Source: JANMZO01 sp963763135 (GTDB lineage Bacteria; Actinomycetota; Acidimicrobiia; Acidimicrobiales; JANYDT01). Taken from it: a stretch of DNA of 64,000 nt. Of the stretch, positions 7,107-15,973 are shown in pieces. Location: positions 496,001 through 560,000 of the forward strand of contig CAVXNJ010000009.1 of NCBI GenBank assembly GCA_963763135.1, given 5' to 3'. Position 1 is the stretch's first letter. Each line of letters opens with the position of its first letter. The notes beneath the pieces were generated by a model, which worked only from the letters and a program-made list of their open reading frames with translations, ran no database searches and was not told the origin of the DNA. The position numbers were made by a program, and so were the translations under genes.

Positions 7107-9851
7107 CTAGACCGCCAGGGGTAGGGACTCGTCGAGTTGAATCTCGAGCAGGTCGTTGGAGTACATGGATTCGATGAGCGATGCGGTGTCGATAACCGAG
7201 GTGACCCGATTGTCGATAACGGCCGTGCCCATCACGATGCCTTCGGCATCACGACGGTCGAGATCGGCTTCGGTGATATCGATGATGGAGTCGACAACGA
7301 CCCCGACCATGCGAGAGCCGATGGAGTGGACCAGCACCGAGACGGACTCACCCGGGGTATTGCCGTACTGTCCGATGGCTGAAGCAAGATCGATGAGCGG
7401 CAGAATCTCGTTGCGGTACTGCACAACGGAGCGGCCCTGCGACCGTTCGATCGAGCTGGAACTGAACCGCTCGAGGCGGGCCACCTTGGCGAGTGGGATT
7501 GCCGTTTGTTCCGTGCCGACCTGCACGACGACGAGGGTTGAGCTGTTGGCGCCGACGGTCGAGTTCTGACTGGTGCCGCGTGACGTGATTGGTCGGTCGA
7601 CCTGCTCTTTCATCACACCGGCCTGGCGCGCCAGACCGACGACGTCGAGGATGAGAGCGAGCTTGCCGTCACCCATGATGGTGGCGCCGGCAAAGACCCG
7701 GATATCACGGAGTTGCTTGCCCAGCGGCTTCACGACGATTTCCTGCGTGTCGAACACGCCATCCACGATGAGTCCGAAAGCTTGGCCGTCCGACTGCAGC
7801 ACAACGACGTTGACGCTGCGAGCGGCCGATGAAGCCAGGGAGCGCTCCATGTCGATTCCAGAACCTCCCGCCAACATGTCGGACAGGTCAACGATCGGAA
7901 GCAGGCGACCTCGGAGGCGGTAGACCGGGGCGCCATGGATCATCTCGATCCGTCGGCTCATTTCTCCGGTATCGAGTCGCACGAGTTCCACCAGATTGAT
8001 CTGGGGGATTACGTAGCGCTGACCGCTCGAAAGAACGACCAATGCAGGGATGATCGCCAGCGTCAGCGGGATCTTGATGCGGATGGTCGTGCCGCGGCCA
8101 ACTTCGCTTTGGATTTCGACCGCACCACCGATCTTCTCGATGTTGGTCTTCACGACATCCATGCCCACGCCGCGACCGGAGATGTTGGTGACCTGCTCGG
8201 CGGTTGAGAAACCGGGCGCAAAGATGCACGCCAGGACTTCACGGTCGGATACCCGGCTCGCCTGATCGGCGGTCAGAACGCCCGTGGAGATCGCCTTCGC
8301 CCGGATCTTCGCTGGATCGATACCGGCGCCGTCATCGGTGATCTCGATGTTCATCTTGCCGCTCTCATGATAAGCGCGCAGATGAAGCGTGCCTTCGGCG
8401 GTCTTGCCCGCCTCAGTCCGCACGGCCGGAGTCTCGATACCGTGATCGACCGCGTTGCGAACGATGTGCGTCAGCGGGTCCTTGATCGCTTCGAGAATGG
8501 TGCGGTCGAGTTCCGTCTCGGCACCGTCGACTTCGATCCGAACCTGCTTACCGAGCGCCACGGTCAGGTCACGCACGACGCGTGGTAGACGCTGCCACAC
8601 CGACCCGATCGGCTGCATGCGGGTCTTCATCACGCCGGCCTGGAGCTCGGAGGTGATGATGTTCAGACGTTGAGCGGGAACGAGATACTCGGCGTCGTGG
8701 CGGTCTGTCGCAAGCTGAACCAGCTGGTTACGGGCGAGGACCAGTTCGCCGATGAGGTTCATGAGCGAGTCGAGCAGATGTACATCGACCCGAACCGTCG
8801 CCTCCGAACTGGTCTGGCGATCCTCGTCGAGGACCTGCTGCTCGCGTAGCGCGATCATCAGCTGTTCTTCGGTGACGATGCCGAGGGATTCCAGGATTTG
8901 ACCAAGCCGGCGGGTGTCGCCGAAATTCTGCTCGGTTACGCCGAGCAATAGACCGGCATCGTTGACGAAGCCCTTTTCCTTCAGAATTTCGCCGATGGGG
9001 CGACGGTTTCGACTCTTCTTCTTTCCAGGGATCGGCTGATCATCCGGATGCGCCTGACCCTTGGGTGCCTTGGAGTCTTTGGAATCCTGCTTCTCTGGTT
9101 TCTTCGATGTGACGACCGGCGTGTCGGCTCCAAGGATCTGCCCGGCCGAAGTCAGCATCTCGTTCTCGTGGGCCTGGTCGTCCTCGGCATACGCCTCAAG
9201 AATCGATTCAGCTGAGACCGGCTCGTCCACCGCTCCCATGGGAACCTCGGCAGTCGGAGTCTGGGCCACTTCGTCAACCGTGAATAACTCCTCGGGCGTC
9301 GAAGCGACCGGCATGGAAGCGACCGGCATGGACGCACCCTGCCGGGTCAGCTCCGAGTCGGTGTTCTGGCTGACGGAGGTGGTCACCGGAACGGTAACGT
9401 CAGCGATCTTGGTTGCCGCCGGGCTCGCAACGACAACCGTCGAAAGGGGAGCCGCGTCCACCCGCGGTTGCTGAAGGTCGTGGAGGAGATCTTTGAGCTC
9501 GGCGTACTCCTCGAGTGGCTCTTCACCGGTTGTCTCCACCCCGACGAGCATCGCCCGAACGGCGTCAACGCTCGCCAGGAGTGCGTTGACTATCGGACGG
9601 TCCACCGTGAGCTTCCCGTCGCGAAGAAGAGATAGAAGGTTCTCCGCCGCGTGCGCGATCCCCTCGAGTCGTCCGAAGCCCAGGAACCCGCACGTTCCTT
9701 TGATCGTGTGCATCGTGCGGAAGATCGATGCCAGCGCGTCGCGTGACGTTGGGTCAGTCTCGAGTTCAACGAGATCGCTATCAAGACGATCGAGTCCCTC
9801 ATTCGACTCGACGAGGAATTCGTTGATCACCTCGCGCATATCTTCGTTCAT
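7107..9851 (-). CDS. cheA: CheA chemotaxis histidine kinase with MshEN-like insert and two CheW-like domains
   Basis: 914 residues from ATG 9851. GAGAGG lies 8 bases upstream; an in-frame ATG two codons earlier is the alternative. The P1 Hpt domain (1-105) has its phospho-His in MHTIKGTCGFLG (His48). A long Ala/Pro/Glu-rich linker (about 130-280) replaces the P2 domain. Residues 285-338 hold two 24-residue units that match the MshEN c-di-GMP-binding pattern. The P3 dimerisation helices (about 353-440), the P4 ATPase (N box NAVDHGIE, G1 DDGAGID, G2 GRGVGMD) and the P5 CheW-like domain (about 600-745) follow. A second CheW-like domain occupies about 770-912. The kinase phosphorylates CheY and CheB. 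The MshEN-like insert and double P5 are unusual and are discussed in the findings. Confidence 0.95.
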   Translation of the reverse strand: MNEDMREVINEFLVESNEGLDRLDSDLVELETDPTSRDALASIFRTMHTIKGTCGFLGFGRLEGIAHAAENLLSLLRDGKLTVDRPIVNALLASVDAVRAMLVGVETTGEEPLEEYAELKDLLHDLQQPRVDAAPLSTVVVASPAATKIADVTVPVTTSVSQNTDSELTRQGASMPVASMPVASTPEELFTVDEVAQTPTAEVPMGAVDEPVSAESILEAYAEDDQAHENEMLTSAGQILGADTPVVTSKKPEKQDSKDSKAPKGQAHPDDQPIPGKKKSRNRRPIGEILKEKGFVNDAGLLLGVTEQNFGDTRRLGQILESLGIVTEEQLMIALREQQVLDEDRQTSSEATVRVDVHLLDSLMNLIGELVLARNQLVQLATDRHDAEYLVPAQRLNIITSELQAGVMKTRMQPIGSVWQRLPRVVRDLTVALGKQVRIEVDGAETELDRTILEAIKDPLTHIVRNAVDHGIETPAVRTEAGKTAEGTLHLRAYHESGKMNIEITDDGAGIDPAKIRAKAISTGVLTADQASRVSDREVLACIFAPGFSTAEQVTNISGRGVGMDVVKTNIEKIGGAVEIQSEVGRGTTIRIKIPLTLAIIPALVVLSSGQRYVIPQINLVELVRLDTGEMSRRIEMIHGAPVYRLRGRLLPIVDLSDMLAGGSGIDMERSLASSAARSVNVVVLQSDGQAFGLIVDGVFDTQEIVVKPLGKQLRDIRVFAGATIMGDGKLALILDVVGLARQAGVMKEQVDRPITSRGTSQNSTVGANSSTLVVVQVGTEQTAIPLAKVARLERFSSSSIERSQGRSVVQYRNEILPLIDLASAIGQYGNTPGESVSVLVHSIGSRMVGVVVDSIIDITEADLDRRDAEGIVMGTAVIDNRVTSVIDTASLIESMYSNDLLEIQLDESLPLAV

Positions 9852-10010
9852 CGGCATGTCCTCTCGTTGGTCTTGGTACTGCTCAGCCGCATGCGCCGAT
9901 CGGCAGTTCCACCGCAAGCTGCGCATTACGCCGGTGGTTTGTCGAAAAATTGTGGTTCTTTCGACTTAGAAAGAGAGGACAAATTTCCTTTGAATATTGA
10001 ACAGTTATGG

Positions 10011-10036
10011 TCAAGAAACGTGTGAATATTTCTTGA
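10011..10036. repeat. 8-bp inverted repeat upstream of cheA
   Basis: TCAAGAAA (10011-10018) and TTTCTTGA (10029-10036) form a perfect inverted repeat with a 10-bp spacer. It lies in the AT-rich part of the 357-bp gap between fliA and cheA (9852-10208), about 160 bp upstream of the cheA start. It may be a regulator site or part of a promoter region. I could not find a convincing sigma-28 promoter on this strand. Confidence 0.4.
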
Positions 10037-10076
10037 GATGGACCTGAGGTAGGGGGAGTTTATTGAGGTAATGGAA

Positions 10077-10096
10077 GATACCCCCGAAGGGGTATC
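10077..10096 (-). terminator. UUCG-loop hairpin after fliA
   Basis: GATACCCC and GGGGTATC form a perfect 8-bp stem at 10077-10096. Read on the minus strand, the loop is TTCG closed by a C-G pair, the very stable UUCG tetraloop. It lies about 110 bases after the fliA stop and before the cheA promoter region, so a fliA terminator is the simplest reading. The following bases are only mildly T-rich. Confidence 0.6.
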
Positions 10097-10208
10097 TGTT
10101 TGTATGGATTGTTCGATCCGATTCGGGCGACAACCTTCGTAGCCCGATGTTTTCGGGGGTGAAGTGGCCGGCGGCGATCTGACGCCAAGAGGGACTATCG
10201 GGCCCCGA

Positions 10209-11090
10209 TTATGCGGTCACTGTGGCGCTTGCGGTGCGCTGCCCTTGCCACTGCGGGCTCTTGACCAGGCGTGCCCGGTAGTCGGAACTTGCTGCAACGG
10301 CGGCGTAGTAGGCCGTCCGGCGACGCTGCGCGACTCCGGTCTCCTCGACTGTCGGTTCGCCCTCGGTCGTCGCCGACTGGATGGCCTCGGCCATCAACGC
10401 CAAAGCTTCGGAGCGCATGTGTGAGATGCGTGATTCCGTAACCCCGAGTTCTTTTGCCAACTCGACCATCGGACGTTCTTCAAGGAAATAGCCGACTATT
10501 ACATGACGAAGACGTTCAGGAAGATTCGCCACTGCGTCGCGAACATATGACTGAAGTTCACGCTGAACAAGCTGGTCAGCCGGATCGATATCGTCCTGGT
10601 GCACGGCCAGCACATCGAGCGGAGTGCGGTTCGTTTCGGCTGTTGCTCCGTCGAGGCTCAACACCGTGGCGCGATGGAGGTCGGCCTTCAGGCGGTGGAG
10701 TTGATCGGCGTTCGCCCCCATGGTTGCGCCAAGCTCTGCTGCCGTTGGCTGACGACCGAGGGTGCTGGAAAGAGACTCGCTTACCGATTCGATGTGGCGA
10801 GCCTGCTTGCGGACACCGCGTGTGGCCCAGTCACGGGAGCGCAGTTCGTCAAGCAGTGCACCTTGGATGCGTACCCGGGCGAACGTGGCGAACTTGGCCT
10901 CGCGGGTGGTGTCGAACGACCGAACCGCCTGAACGAGTCCGAGCATTGCGGCTGACGTGAGATCATCTCGTTGGATGTAGTTCGGAACCCGACGGATCAA
11001 ATCGTTGACCATGTAGTTCACGATCGGCAGGTGCTCATGCAGAAGAGCTTCCTGTGCGGGTGTCAGTGCCTGGGACTTCGACTTGGTCAT
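10209..11090 (-). CDS. fliA: FliA/WhiG-type sigma-28 RNA polymerase sigma factor
   Basis: 293 residues of the flagellar/sporulation sigma-28 class. Region 2 (HLPIVNYMVNDLIRRVP, DLTSAAMLGLVQAV, FATFARVRIQGALLDELR) is followed by the RDWATRGVRKQAR signature typical of FliA and WhiG. Region 3 comes next, then a region 4 helix-turn-helix (VELAKELGVTESRISHMRSEAL). About 55 residues follow region 4 and have no obvious fold. It directs polymerase to flagellar and chemotaxis promoters. Its position just upstream of cheA fits this role. I use fliA rather than whiG because of the chemotaxis context. Confidence 0.9.
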   Translation of the reverse strand: MTKSKSQALTPAQEALLHEHLPIVNYMVNDLIRRVPNYIQRDDLTSAAMLGLVQAVRSFDTTREAKFATFARVRIQGALLDELRSRDWATRGVRKQARHIESVSESLSSTLGRQPTAAELGATMGANADQLHRLKADLHRATVLSLDGATAETNRTPLDVLAVHQDDIDPADQLVQRELQSYVRDAVANLPERLRHVIVGYFLEERPMVELAKELGVTESRISHMRSEALALMAEAIQSATTEGEPTVEETGVAQRRRTAYYAAVAASSDYRARLVKSPQWQGQRTASATVTA

Positions 11091-11423
11091 GCCCGGTGCT
11101 TCGGAGGGAAATCGTCGAGACCGGAGACCATAGGCGCACTCTTGAAGAAAGGATGAAGGGTTGTGGAGAAGTGTCTCAACTTCACTGAATCAACCGAAGT
11201 GATAGCCCGAAGAAATGCTGAAAGTCGTTCACGGAAAGCGGCCTCGTGGCGAGGAATCGGCGTCCGCGGACAGTGTCTGCGGGTCCGGCCGGCATCAGTG
11301 GCTCCAGAATCACCCTTGCAGACACTGCACACTCCCAACACCCTTCTGAGCCTCCAGCGAAGCTCAGAACGCCGTGTAGGCCCCTCAGCGGCAGCTATGG
11401 AGACGGTTTGGCCATTCGGTGGG
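11091..11423. repeat. Intergenic region with a spaced 10-bp inverted repeat
   Basis: This 333-bp gap upstream of fliA and downstream of the GGDEF-EAL gene holds no gene that I can support. CAGTGTCTGC at 11271-11280 is matched by its perfect reverse complement GCAGACACTG at 11318-11327, and a hairpin (TCTGAGC with GCTCAGA) lies at 11345-11368. The latter may end transcription of the GGDEF-EAL gene. The former could be paired regulator sites ahead of fliA. Confidence 0.4.
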
Positions 11424-13142
11424 TCAGAGGCCGAACGGCTGTGGCCGCTCAAGAAACTCGCGTGCATCGTTGGCCGCCAGCGGACGAGCGAAGAGATAGC
11501 CCTGCCCGAATTGGCATCCTGCTTTCGCGAGAGCTCGCAGCTGTTCGGCGGTTTCTATGCCCTCGGCCACAACGGTCAGCCCAAGACTCTTGCTCATGGC
11601 CAGGATCGCGTGAATGAGTGACGTGCCCCGTGGGTCGCCGATACGGTTGACAAAGGAACGGTCCACTTTGAGTCCACTGAGCGGAAGATCCTGAAGGTAG
11701 GCCAGCGAGGAGTAGCCGGTGCCAAAGTCGTCAACGGTGATGCCAATGCCCAGGCGGGAAATCTCTCGGAGGCGGCCGCGTGGGCTGCCCGCCTCTTTCA
11801 CCACGAGGCTCTCGGTGATTTCCAGCGTGAGGGATTCCGCCGACAGTCCGGAGTCGGCGAGTGCGTCGGCGACCGTGTGCACAATTCCCGCGTCCTCAAT
11901 CTGTCGACTCGAGAGGTTCACCGATATCGAGAGGTGGTCGTTGAGCGGGAACTCCTGCTGCCACAAACGGGTTTGGCGGCATGCCATGTTGAGAACCGCT
12001 CGACCGATCGGCAGGATCAAACCCGTCGACTCGGCAATCTCGATGAACAGATCAGGCCCAACGATGCCGCGCTCGGGGTGGTACCAGCGGGCGAGGGCTT
12101 CGAAGCCGGTGATTCGGCCCGTAGCGAGATCGAAGATCGGCTGGTAGTGCGGAACAATCTCGTTGCGTTCCACAGCCCGACGGAGGTCGCCCTCCAGGCG
12201 AACGCGATCGAGAATTGCGGCGTGCATGCTGTTCTCATAGAGCTCAATGCAGTTCTTGCCCCGGGCCTTGGCGGCGTACATCGCCAGGTCGGCATCTCGC
12301 ATAAGTTCTGCGGCCAGGGTGTCACGATCGGTCGCCAGAGCAACGCCAACGCTGCACGAGACGTCGATCTCGATATTTCCAATCGTGAACGACGGAATCA
12401 TCGACGTAACAACTCGGTCGGCCACCTCCAGCGACGTCAATACATCGTTGGCATCTTCGATGAGAATGGCGAATTCATCTCCACCGAGTCGGGCCACCGT
12501 GTCGCTGGTCCGAACGCATCGGCGAAGTCGCTCCGCCATGGAAATGAGCAGCGTGTCGCCGACTGCATGACCAAAAGAATCGTTGATTCGCTTGAAATCG
12601 TCCAAGTCCAAGAACAGCACTCCGACGTTCGACGCCGCTCGGCCCAGCCGCTTCAGGGCATGTTCGACGCCATTGGCAAACAGTGCGCGATTGGCGAGCA
12701 TCGTCAGTGGGTCATTGAACGCCAGCTGATCGAGGCGTGCTTCCAGGTGCTTCTGAGGTGAAATGTCTCGGATGCAAATGGTCCAATGCTGCTGACCCTG
12801 CTCGATCCAATCGCCGAGTGTGACCGCAACCGTCAGAAGCGAGCCATCGTGGCGTCGGGCGTGAAGCTCGTTGTCGGTCGCAGCCTTTTGCAGGCTTTGT
12901 GGGGTATCAATGTCTTCAAACAGGTCTGAGAGGCCAATGTTCGGGATGTGAAACCCCTCATAGCCGAACAATTCCTCGGCTCGCGGGTTCCAATGAATGA
13001 CTTGACCGGTGCACGAGACAAAGAGAATGGCGTCCTGAGAAGCTCCGAGGACCGACTGGAATGGACCACTCAGAATTGGTGGAAAAACCCGCGAAGGGGT
13101 TGTCAGGTCCTGTGTCGTAGCCATCGAAATCGGAGCGTTCAT
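11424..13142 (-). CDS. PAS-GGDEF-EAL c-di-GMP signalling protein
   Basis: 572 residues with no membrane segment. A PAS domain (about 25-130; DAILFVSCTGQVIHWN) is followed by a GGDEF domain (about 135-295) with an intact GGDEF signature, preceded five residues earlier by RTSD, which fits the RxxD inhibitory site. An EAL domain (about 305-560) keeps FEALARW, the NLSSRQ strand, EITES, VDDFGTGYSSL and the GYLFARP end. Both catalytic halves look intact, so it may make or break c-di-GMP depending on the PAS signal. It lies directly upstream (in transcription order) of fliA and the che block, with which it may share control of motility. Confidence 0.93.
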   Translation of the reverse strand: MNAPISMATTQDLTTPSRVFPPILSGPFQSVLGASQDAILFVSCTGQVIHWNPRAEELFGYEGFHIPNIGLSDLFEDIDTPQSLQKAATDNELHARRHDGSLLTVAVTLGDWIEQGQQHWTICIRDISPQKHLEARLDQLAFNDPLTMLANRALFANGVEHALKRLGRAASNVGVLFLDLDDFKRINDSFGHAVGDTLLISMAERLRRCVRTSDTVARLGGDEFAILIEDANDVLTSLEVADRVVTSMIPSFTIGNIEIDVSCSVGVALATDRDTLAAELMRDADLAMYAAKARGKNCIELYENSMHAAILDRVRLEGDLRRAVERNEIVPHYQPIFDLATGRITGFEALARWYHPERGIVGPDLFIEIAESTGLILPIGRAVLNMACRQTRLWQQEFPLNDHLSISVNLSSRQIEDAGIVHTVADALADSGLSAESLTLEITESLVVKEAGSPRGRLREISRLGIGITVDDFGTGYSSLAYLQDLPLSGLKVDRSFVNRIGDPRGTSLIHAILAMSKSLGLTVVAEGIETAEQLRALAKAGCQFGQGYLFARPLAANDAREFLERPQPFGL

Positions 13143-13442
13143 CGAATCAAATGGCCAATCGGGCCGCCGGAGTCGGATCGACCTTCTCGGCGCATCGGAC
13201 GATCGGGTCCGTGCCGGTGCTCGAACTCATGAATACGTGCGCGTAGAGGTAGGTGTCCACCCGCCCGGTCATGACCAAGTTGTACCAACTGCTCCATTAC
13301 CGTGCGTGATCTCCAAACTGAGACAACATCGCGCATGTCCCCCGTATCGGCTCGGACAAAGGATTCTTGACGTGTTTGGACCCGATTGATCCGACCTGGC
13401 CGTTTCGACCGTGGCGGGGCGTGCGGTGCGAGGCTTGGATGA
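13143..13442. other. Intergenic gap without a gene
   Basis: Between the MFS stop and the GGDEF-EAL start I find no coding sequence that I can support and no strong hairpin. It should contain the promoter of the GGDEF-EAL gene. Confidence 0.4.
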
Positions 13443-14879
13443 TCAGCCGAACGCTGAGGCGCTGGACTTCGACCCCTCGGTCTCGCTCGCCATCGGCGGC
13501 ACGGAGCGACCGGCGAAGAACGCCAATCCGGTGAGCGCTGCGCAGAACACGAAACCGATCCGAAATCCCGTTGGGCTCGAGTGCTGCCCTTCGACGGTGG
13601 CACCGACCACACCGGTCGCCAATGCGGCAAGCAGTGTTCCGGCCAGCTGCGTGGCGCCGCTGGCCAGCCCGACGCGATGCTCGCCGACCATGCGGAACGT
13701 CGCTTCCGTGACGGACGAGAACGACAGACCCATACCAAGCGCGCTTAGGGTCCAGGCGGCATAGCTGAGTTGGGTGGGAAGGCCCTCGAACGTCAACGCC
13801 ATCATGCCGAGGATGCCTCCCCCGAACAGCGCCGTGGCGCCCATTCTCCAGGTGGGTTCGGCCCACCGATGCGGGTTGTGGGCTTGTGTCCAGGACCCGA
13901 CCGCCCACGATGTCGTGCCGCAGGTGAGGATGATTCCCGCCCAGGTTGAGCTCAGATGGCGAAGCTCGTTGAGCGCGAGCGGAAGAAAGGCTTCAACGCC
14001 CGTAAAGGCGGCGAAAAGCAACGCGTACGTAGCTACCACGGCCGGAAGGCCGCTTTCGGCCCGCCAAGTGCCCCGTGGAAACAGGGTGCGGCCGCCGAGC
14101 ACGAGCAAGGAACCACCAAAACCGACGCCAGCAGCGAGGACCATCCACCGGTCGCTCGCTAGAGCGCTCAGGGTGGCTGCGGCGCCGCAGGTCAAATAGA
14201 GCGCGGCAACGCCCTTGTCTCGACGGCTGCTGTCCCAGAAACGCTCAGCGGTGGGCGTCGTCGCAACAGCGTCGGGTGGACCGAGCCGTCGGGCTACCGG
14301 GAGGACGAGCACCGCCACCACGGCAGTCGGCAGGATGGGTGCCGCGAACACCCACCTCCAGGAAAGGTGGTCGGCCACCCAGCCGGAAACGGCCGGTCCG
14401 ATGAGTCCCGGAATCACCCAGGCCGATGACGCAACCGCCAACATGCGGGACCTGATCGACTCCGGGTAGACCCGCCCGATCAGCGTCCAGTTGAGTAGTG
14501 AAAGCGCTCCGGCACCGAGGCCACCGACAAATCGCGTGGCGACCAGGATCGGCATGGTGGTCGAAGCGGTGCCGATGCTCAGACCTGCGACAAACGCGAT
14601 GAACGCAACGATGTAGGCCCGGTGGGGTCCGCGTTCGTCGGCGTCGCCGCTTGCGAACACGATCCCGAGAAGGTTTCCCAGAAGCAGTGCGGTGAAGGCC
14701 CACCCATATAACGAAAGACCCTCGAGTTCGCGCGCCGCTGACGGCATCGCCGTAGACACCCCCAGCGTTTCGAAGCCGACCACGGATATGCCGATGGTGA
14801 TCCCGATGGTCAGGCGGCGGTGGGTGTTGTCGAGCAGCCTGGGGGTCGACGCGGGCTCCAGCGGAAGCGGCTGGGTCAC
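13443..14879 (-). CDS. MFS multidrug-type exporter
   Basis: 478 residues from GTG 14879, which overlaps the TGA of the TetR gene (GTGA) and so fixes the start within a longer open frame. The protein has about 14 hydrophobic segments. After TM2 comes the loop DADERGPHRAYIV, a form of the MFS motif A, and the helix RFVGGLGAGALSL is typical of drug/H+ antiporters of the DHA2-like group. It probably expels a toxic small molecule across the inner membrane using the proton gradient. Coupling to a TetR repressor that also faces an ABC exporter suggests that both pumps respond to the same inducer. Confidence 0.85.
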   Translation of the reverse strand: MTQPLPLEPASTPRLLDNTHRRLTIGITIGISVVGFETLGVSTAMPSAARELEGLSLYGWAFTALLLGNLLGIVFASGDADERGPHRAYIVAFIAFVAGLSIGTASTTMPILVATRFVGGLGAGALSLLNWTLIGRVYPESIRSRMLAVASSAWVIPGLIGPAVSGWVADHLSWRWVFAAPILPTAVVAVLVLPVARRLGPPDAVATTPTAERFWDSSRRDKGVAALYLTCGAAATLSALASDRWMVLAAGVGFGGSLLVLGGRTLFPRGTWRAESGLPAVVATYALLFAAFTGVEAFLPLALNELRHLSSTWAGIILTCGTTSWAVGSWTQAHNPHRWAEPTWRMGATALFGGGILGMMALTFEGLPTQLSYAAWTLSALGMGLSFSSVTEATFRMVGEHRVGLASGATQLAGTLLAALATGVVGATVEGQHSSPTGFRIGFVFCAALTGLAFFAGRSVPPMASETEGSKSSASAFG

Positions 14880-15883
14880 GGGCGGGGTGGTGAGCGGCGA
14901 TCGAGGTCGGCCTGGATGCCGTCGAGAATACGGCTGAGGTTTCGCTTGAATCGACCGGGATCCTCGGCGTGCGATTGCACCTTCTGCCAGGTCTGGTCGA
15001 ATCCGTCCGCAGCAATCCATGCCGAGAGTTCCGGAAAATCGCCGGTCTTCAGCAGTTCGTCGATGTACCGCTTCGTGTGGTGAAGGGCACTTTCTGCGCC
15101 GGCGGACTGGCCAACCGGCGCGTTTCGCTGTTGCAGGCAGTGGCCGAACACGTATTCATCGACGGTCGTGAGGATGTCGAGGCGATCACTCACGTTGACG
15201 GGCAGCGACGACAGCGCCTGAAGGGACTGATCGAAATGTCGAACGCTGTTGGGGCCCAAGTTGATGTCGTCGGTGACATCGAATATCCAGGAGTGGCGCA
15301 GCAATGCTCGCCGTGACGAGTCAGCGATTTTGGTGATGGCATCGCGCCAGTTGCCCGGCAGGGGACCTTGGACCACGACCTCGGCCATGACCTGGTCGAG
15401 GGCGAGTGTGAGGAGCTCATCCTTCGTTCGAACGTAGTGGTAGAGGGTCATGGTCCCGGCATCGAGTTCAGCGGCCAGTCGTCGCATCGACAGCGCCTCC
15501 AGCCCTTCGGTGTCGGCGATGTGGACGGCGGCGACCGCAATCTCTTCTCGGGTGAAACGGGGTTTTCTGGTCCCGGGTTCGACCCGGGTCCACACGTCGA
15601 GAGAGCTGAGGTGCTCACCCAGACGATCGAGTCGCTCGGCCGTCCGAGCCGCATGCGCACTTAGCTTTTCCGCCTGCGCGCTTATCTTGTCGGCTTTGGC
15701 GTTGAACTTCTCGGCCTGCTGCCCGAGCTTGCTGACCTGCCGATCCGCTGCCGTGGTGATCTTGGCGGTAACGGAGTCCGCCACTTTGTCGACAATCGCC
15801 TGACGCAATTGCGCTGAAGCCGGAGGTCGCCCGCCCGTGGGCGGTTTGCCGGCCGACGAATTTTTGCTTGCCACGTCGTACAT
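14876..15883 (-). CDS. TetR-family regulator with N-terminal coiled coil
   Basis: 335 residues from ATG 15883. The TetR DNA-binding domain is not at the N-terminus but at about 110-160 (FTREEIAVAAVHIADTEG, then LDAGTMTLYHYVRTKDEL), followed by a ligand-binding domain of the TetR_C_1 type. Before it lies a Lys/Ala/Glu-rich stretch (about 45-100) with repeating QAEKFNAKADKISAQAEKL-like heptads that looks like a coiled coil. It is divergent from the ABC exporter, with a perfect palindrome in between, and is coupled to the MFS gene. The likely role is repression of both. A later start would drop the coiled coil, but I see no good ribosome site for one. Confidence 0.85.
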   Translation of the reverse strand: MYDVASKNSSAGKPPTGGRPPASAQLRQAIVDKVADSVTAKITTAADRQVSKLGQQAEKFNAKADKISAQAEKLSAHAARTAERLDRLGEHLSSLDVWTRVEPGTRKPRFTREEIAVAAVHIADTEGLEALSMRRLAAELDAGTMTLYHYVRTKDELLTLALDQVMAEVVVQGPLPGNWRDAITKIADSSRRALLRHSWIFDVTDDINLGPNSVRHFDQSLQALSSLPVNVSDRLDILTTVDEYVFGHCLQQRNAPVGQSAGAESALHHTKRYIDELLKTGDFPELSAWIAADGFDQTWQKVQSHAEDPGRFKRNLSRILDGIQADLDRRSPPRP

Positions 15884-15898
15884 CGTACTGGTAACGTT

Positions 15899-15917
15899 CG
15901 TCGTACTATGTACGACG
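15899..15917. promoter_or_regulatory. Probable TetR operator between divergent exporters
   Basis: CGTCGTAC-TAT-GTACGACG is a perfect 8-bp inverted repeat. The half-site CGTCGTAC recurs at 15874-15881, 25 bp away and followed by ATCGTAC, so two sites may cover the whole divergent promoter. The second site includes the TetR start codon. Palindromes in this position typically bind the adjacent TetR protein. Binding itself is inferred. Confidence 0.7.
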
Positions 15918-15973
15918 AATTGGTACGTGATACGAATAAGCGCAGAACGACCGAGCGGCGAGGACTGCCCGGT

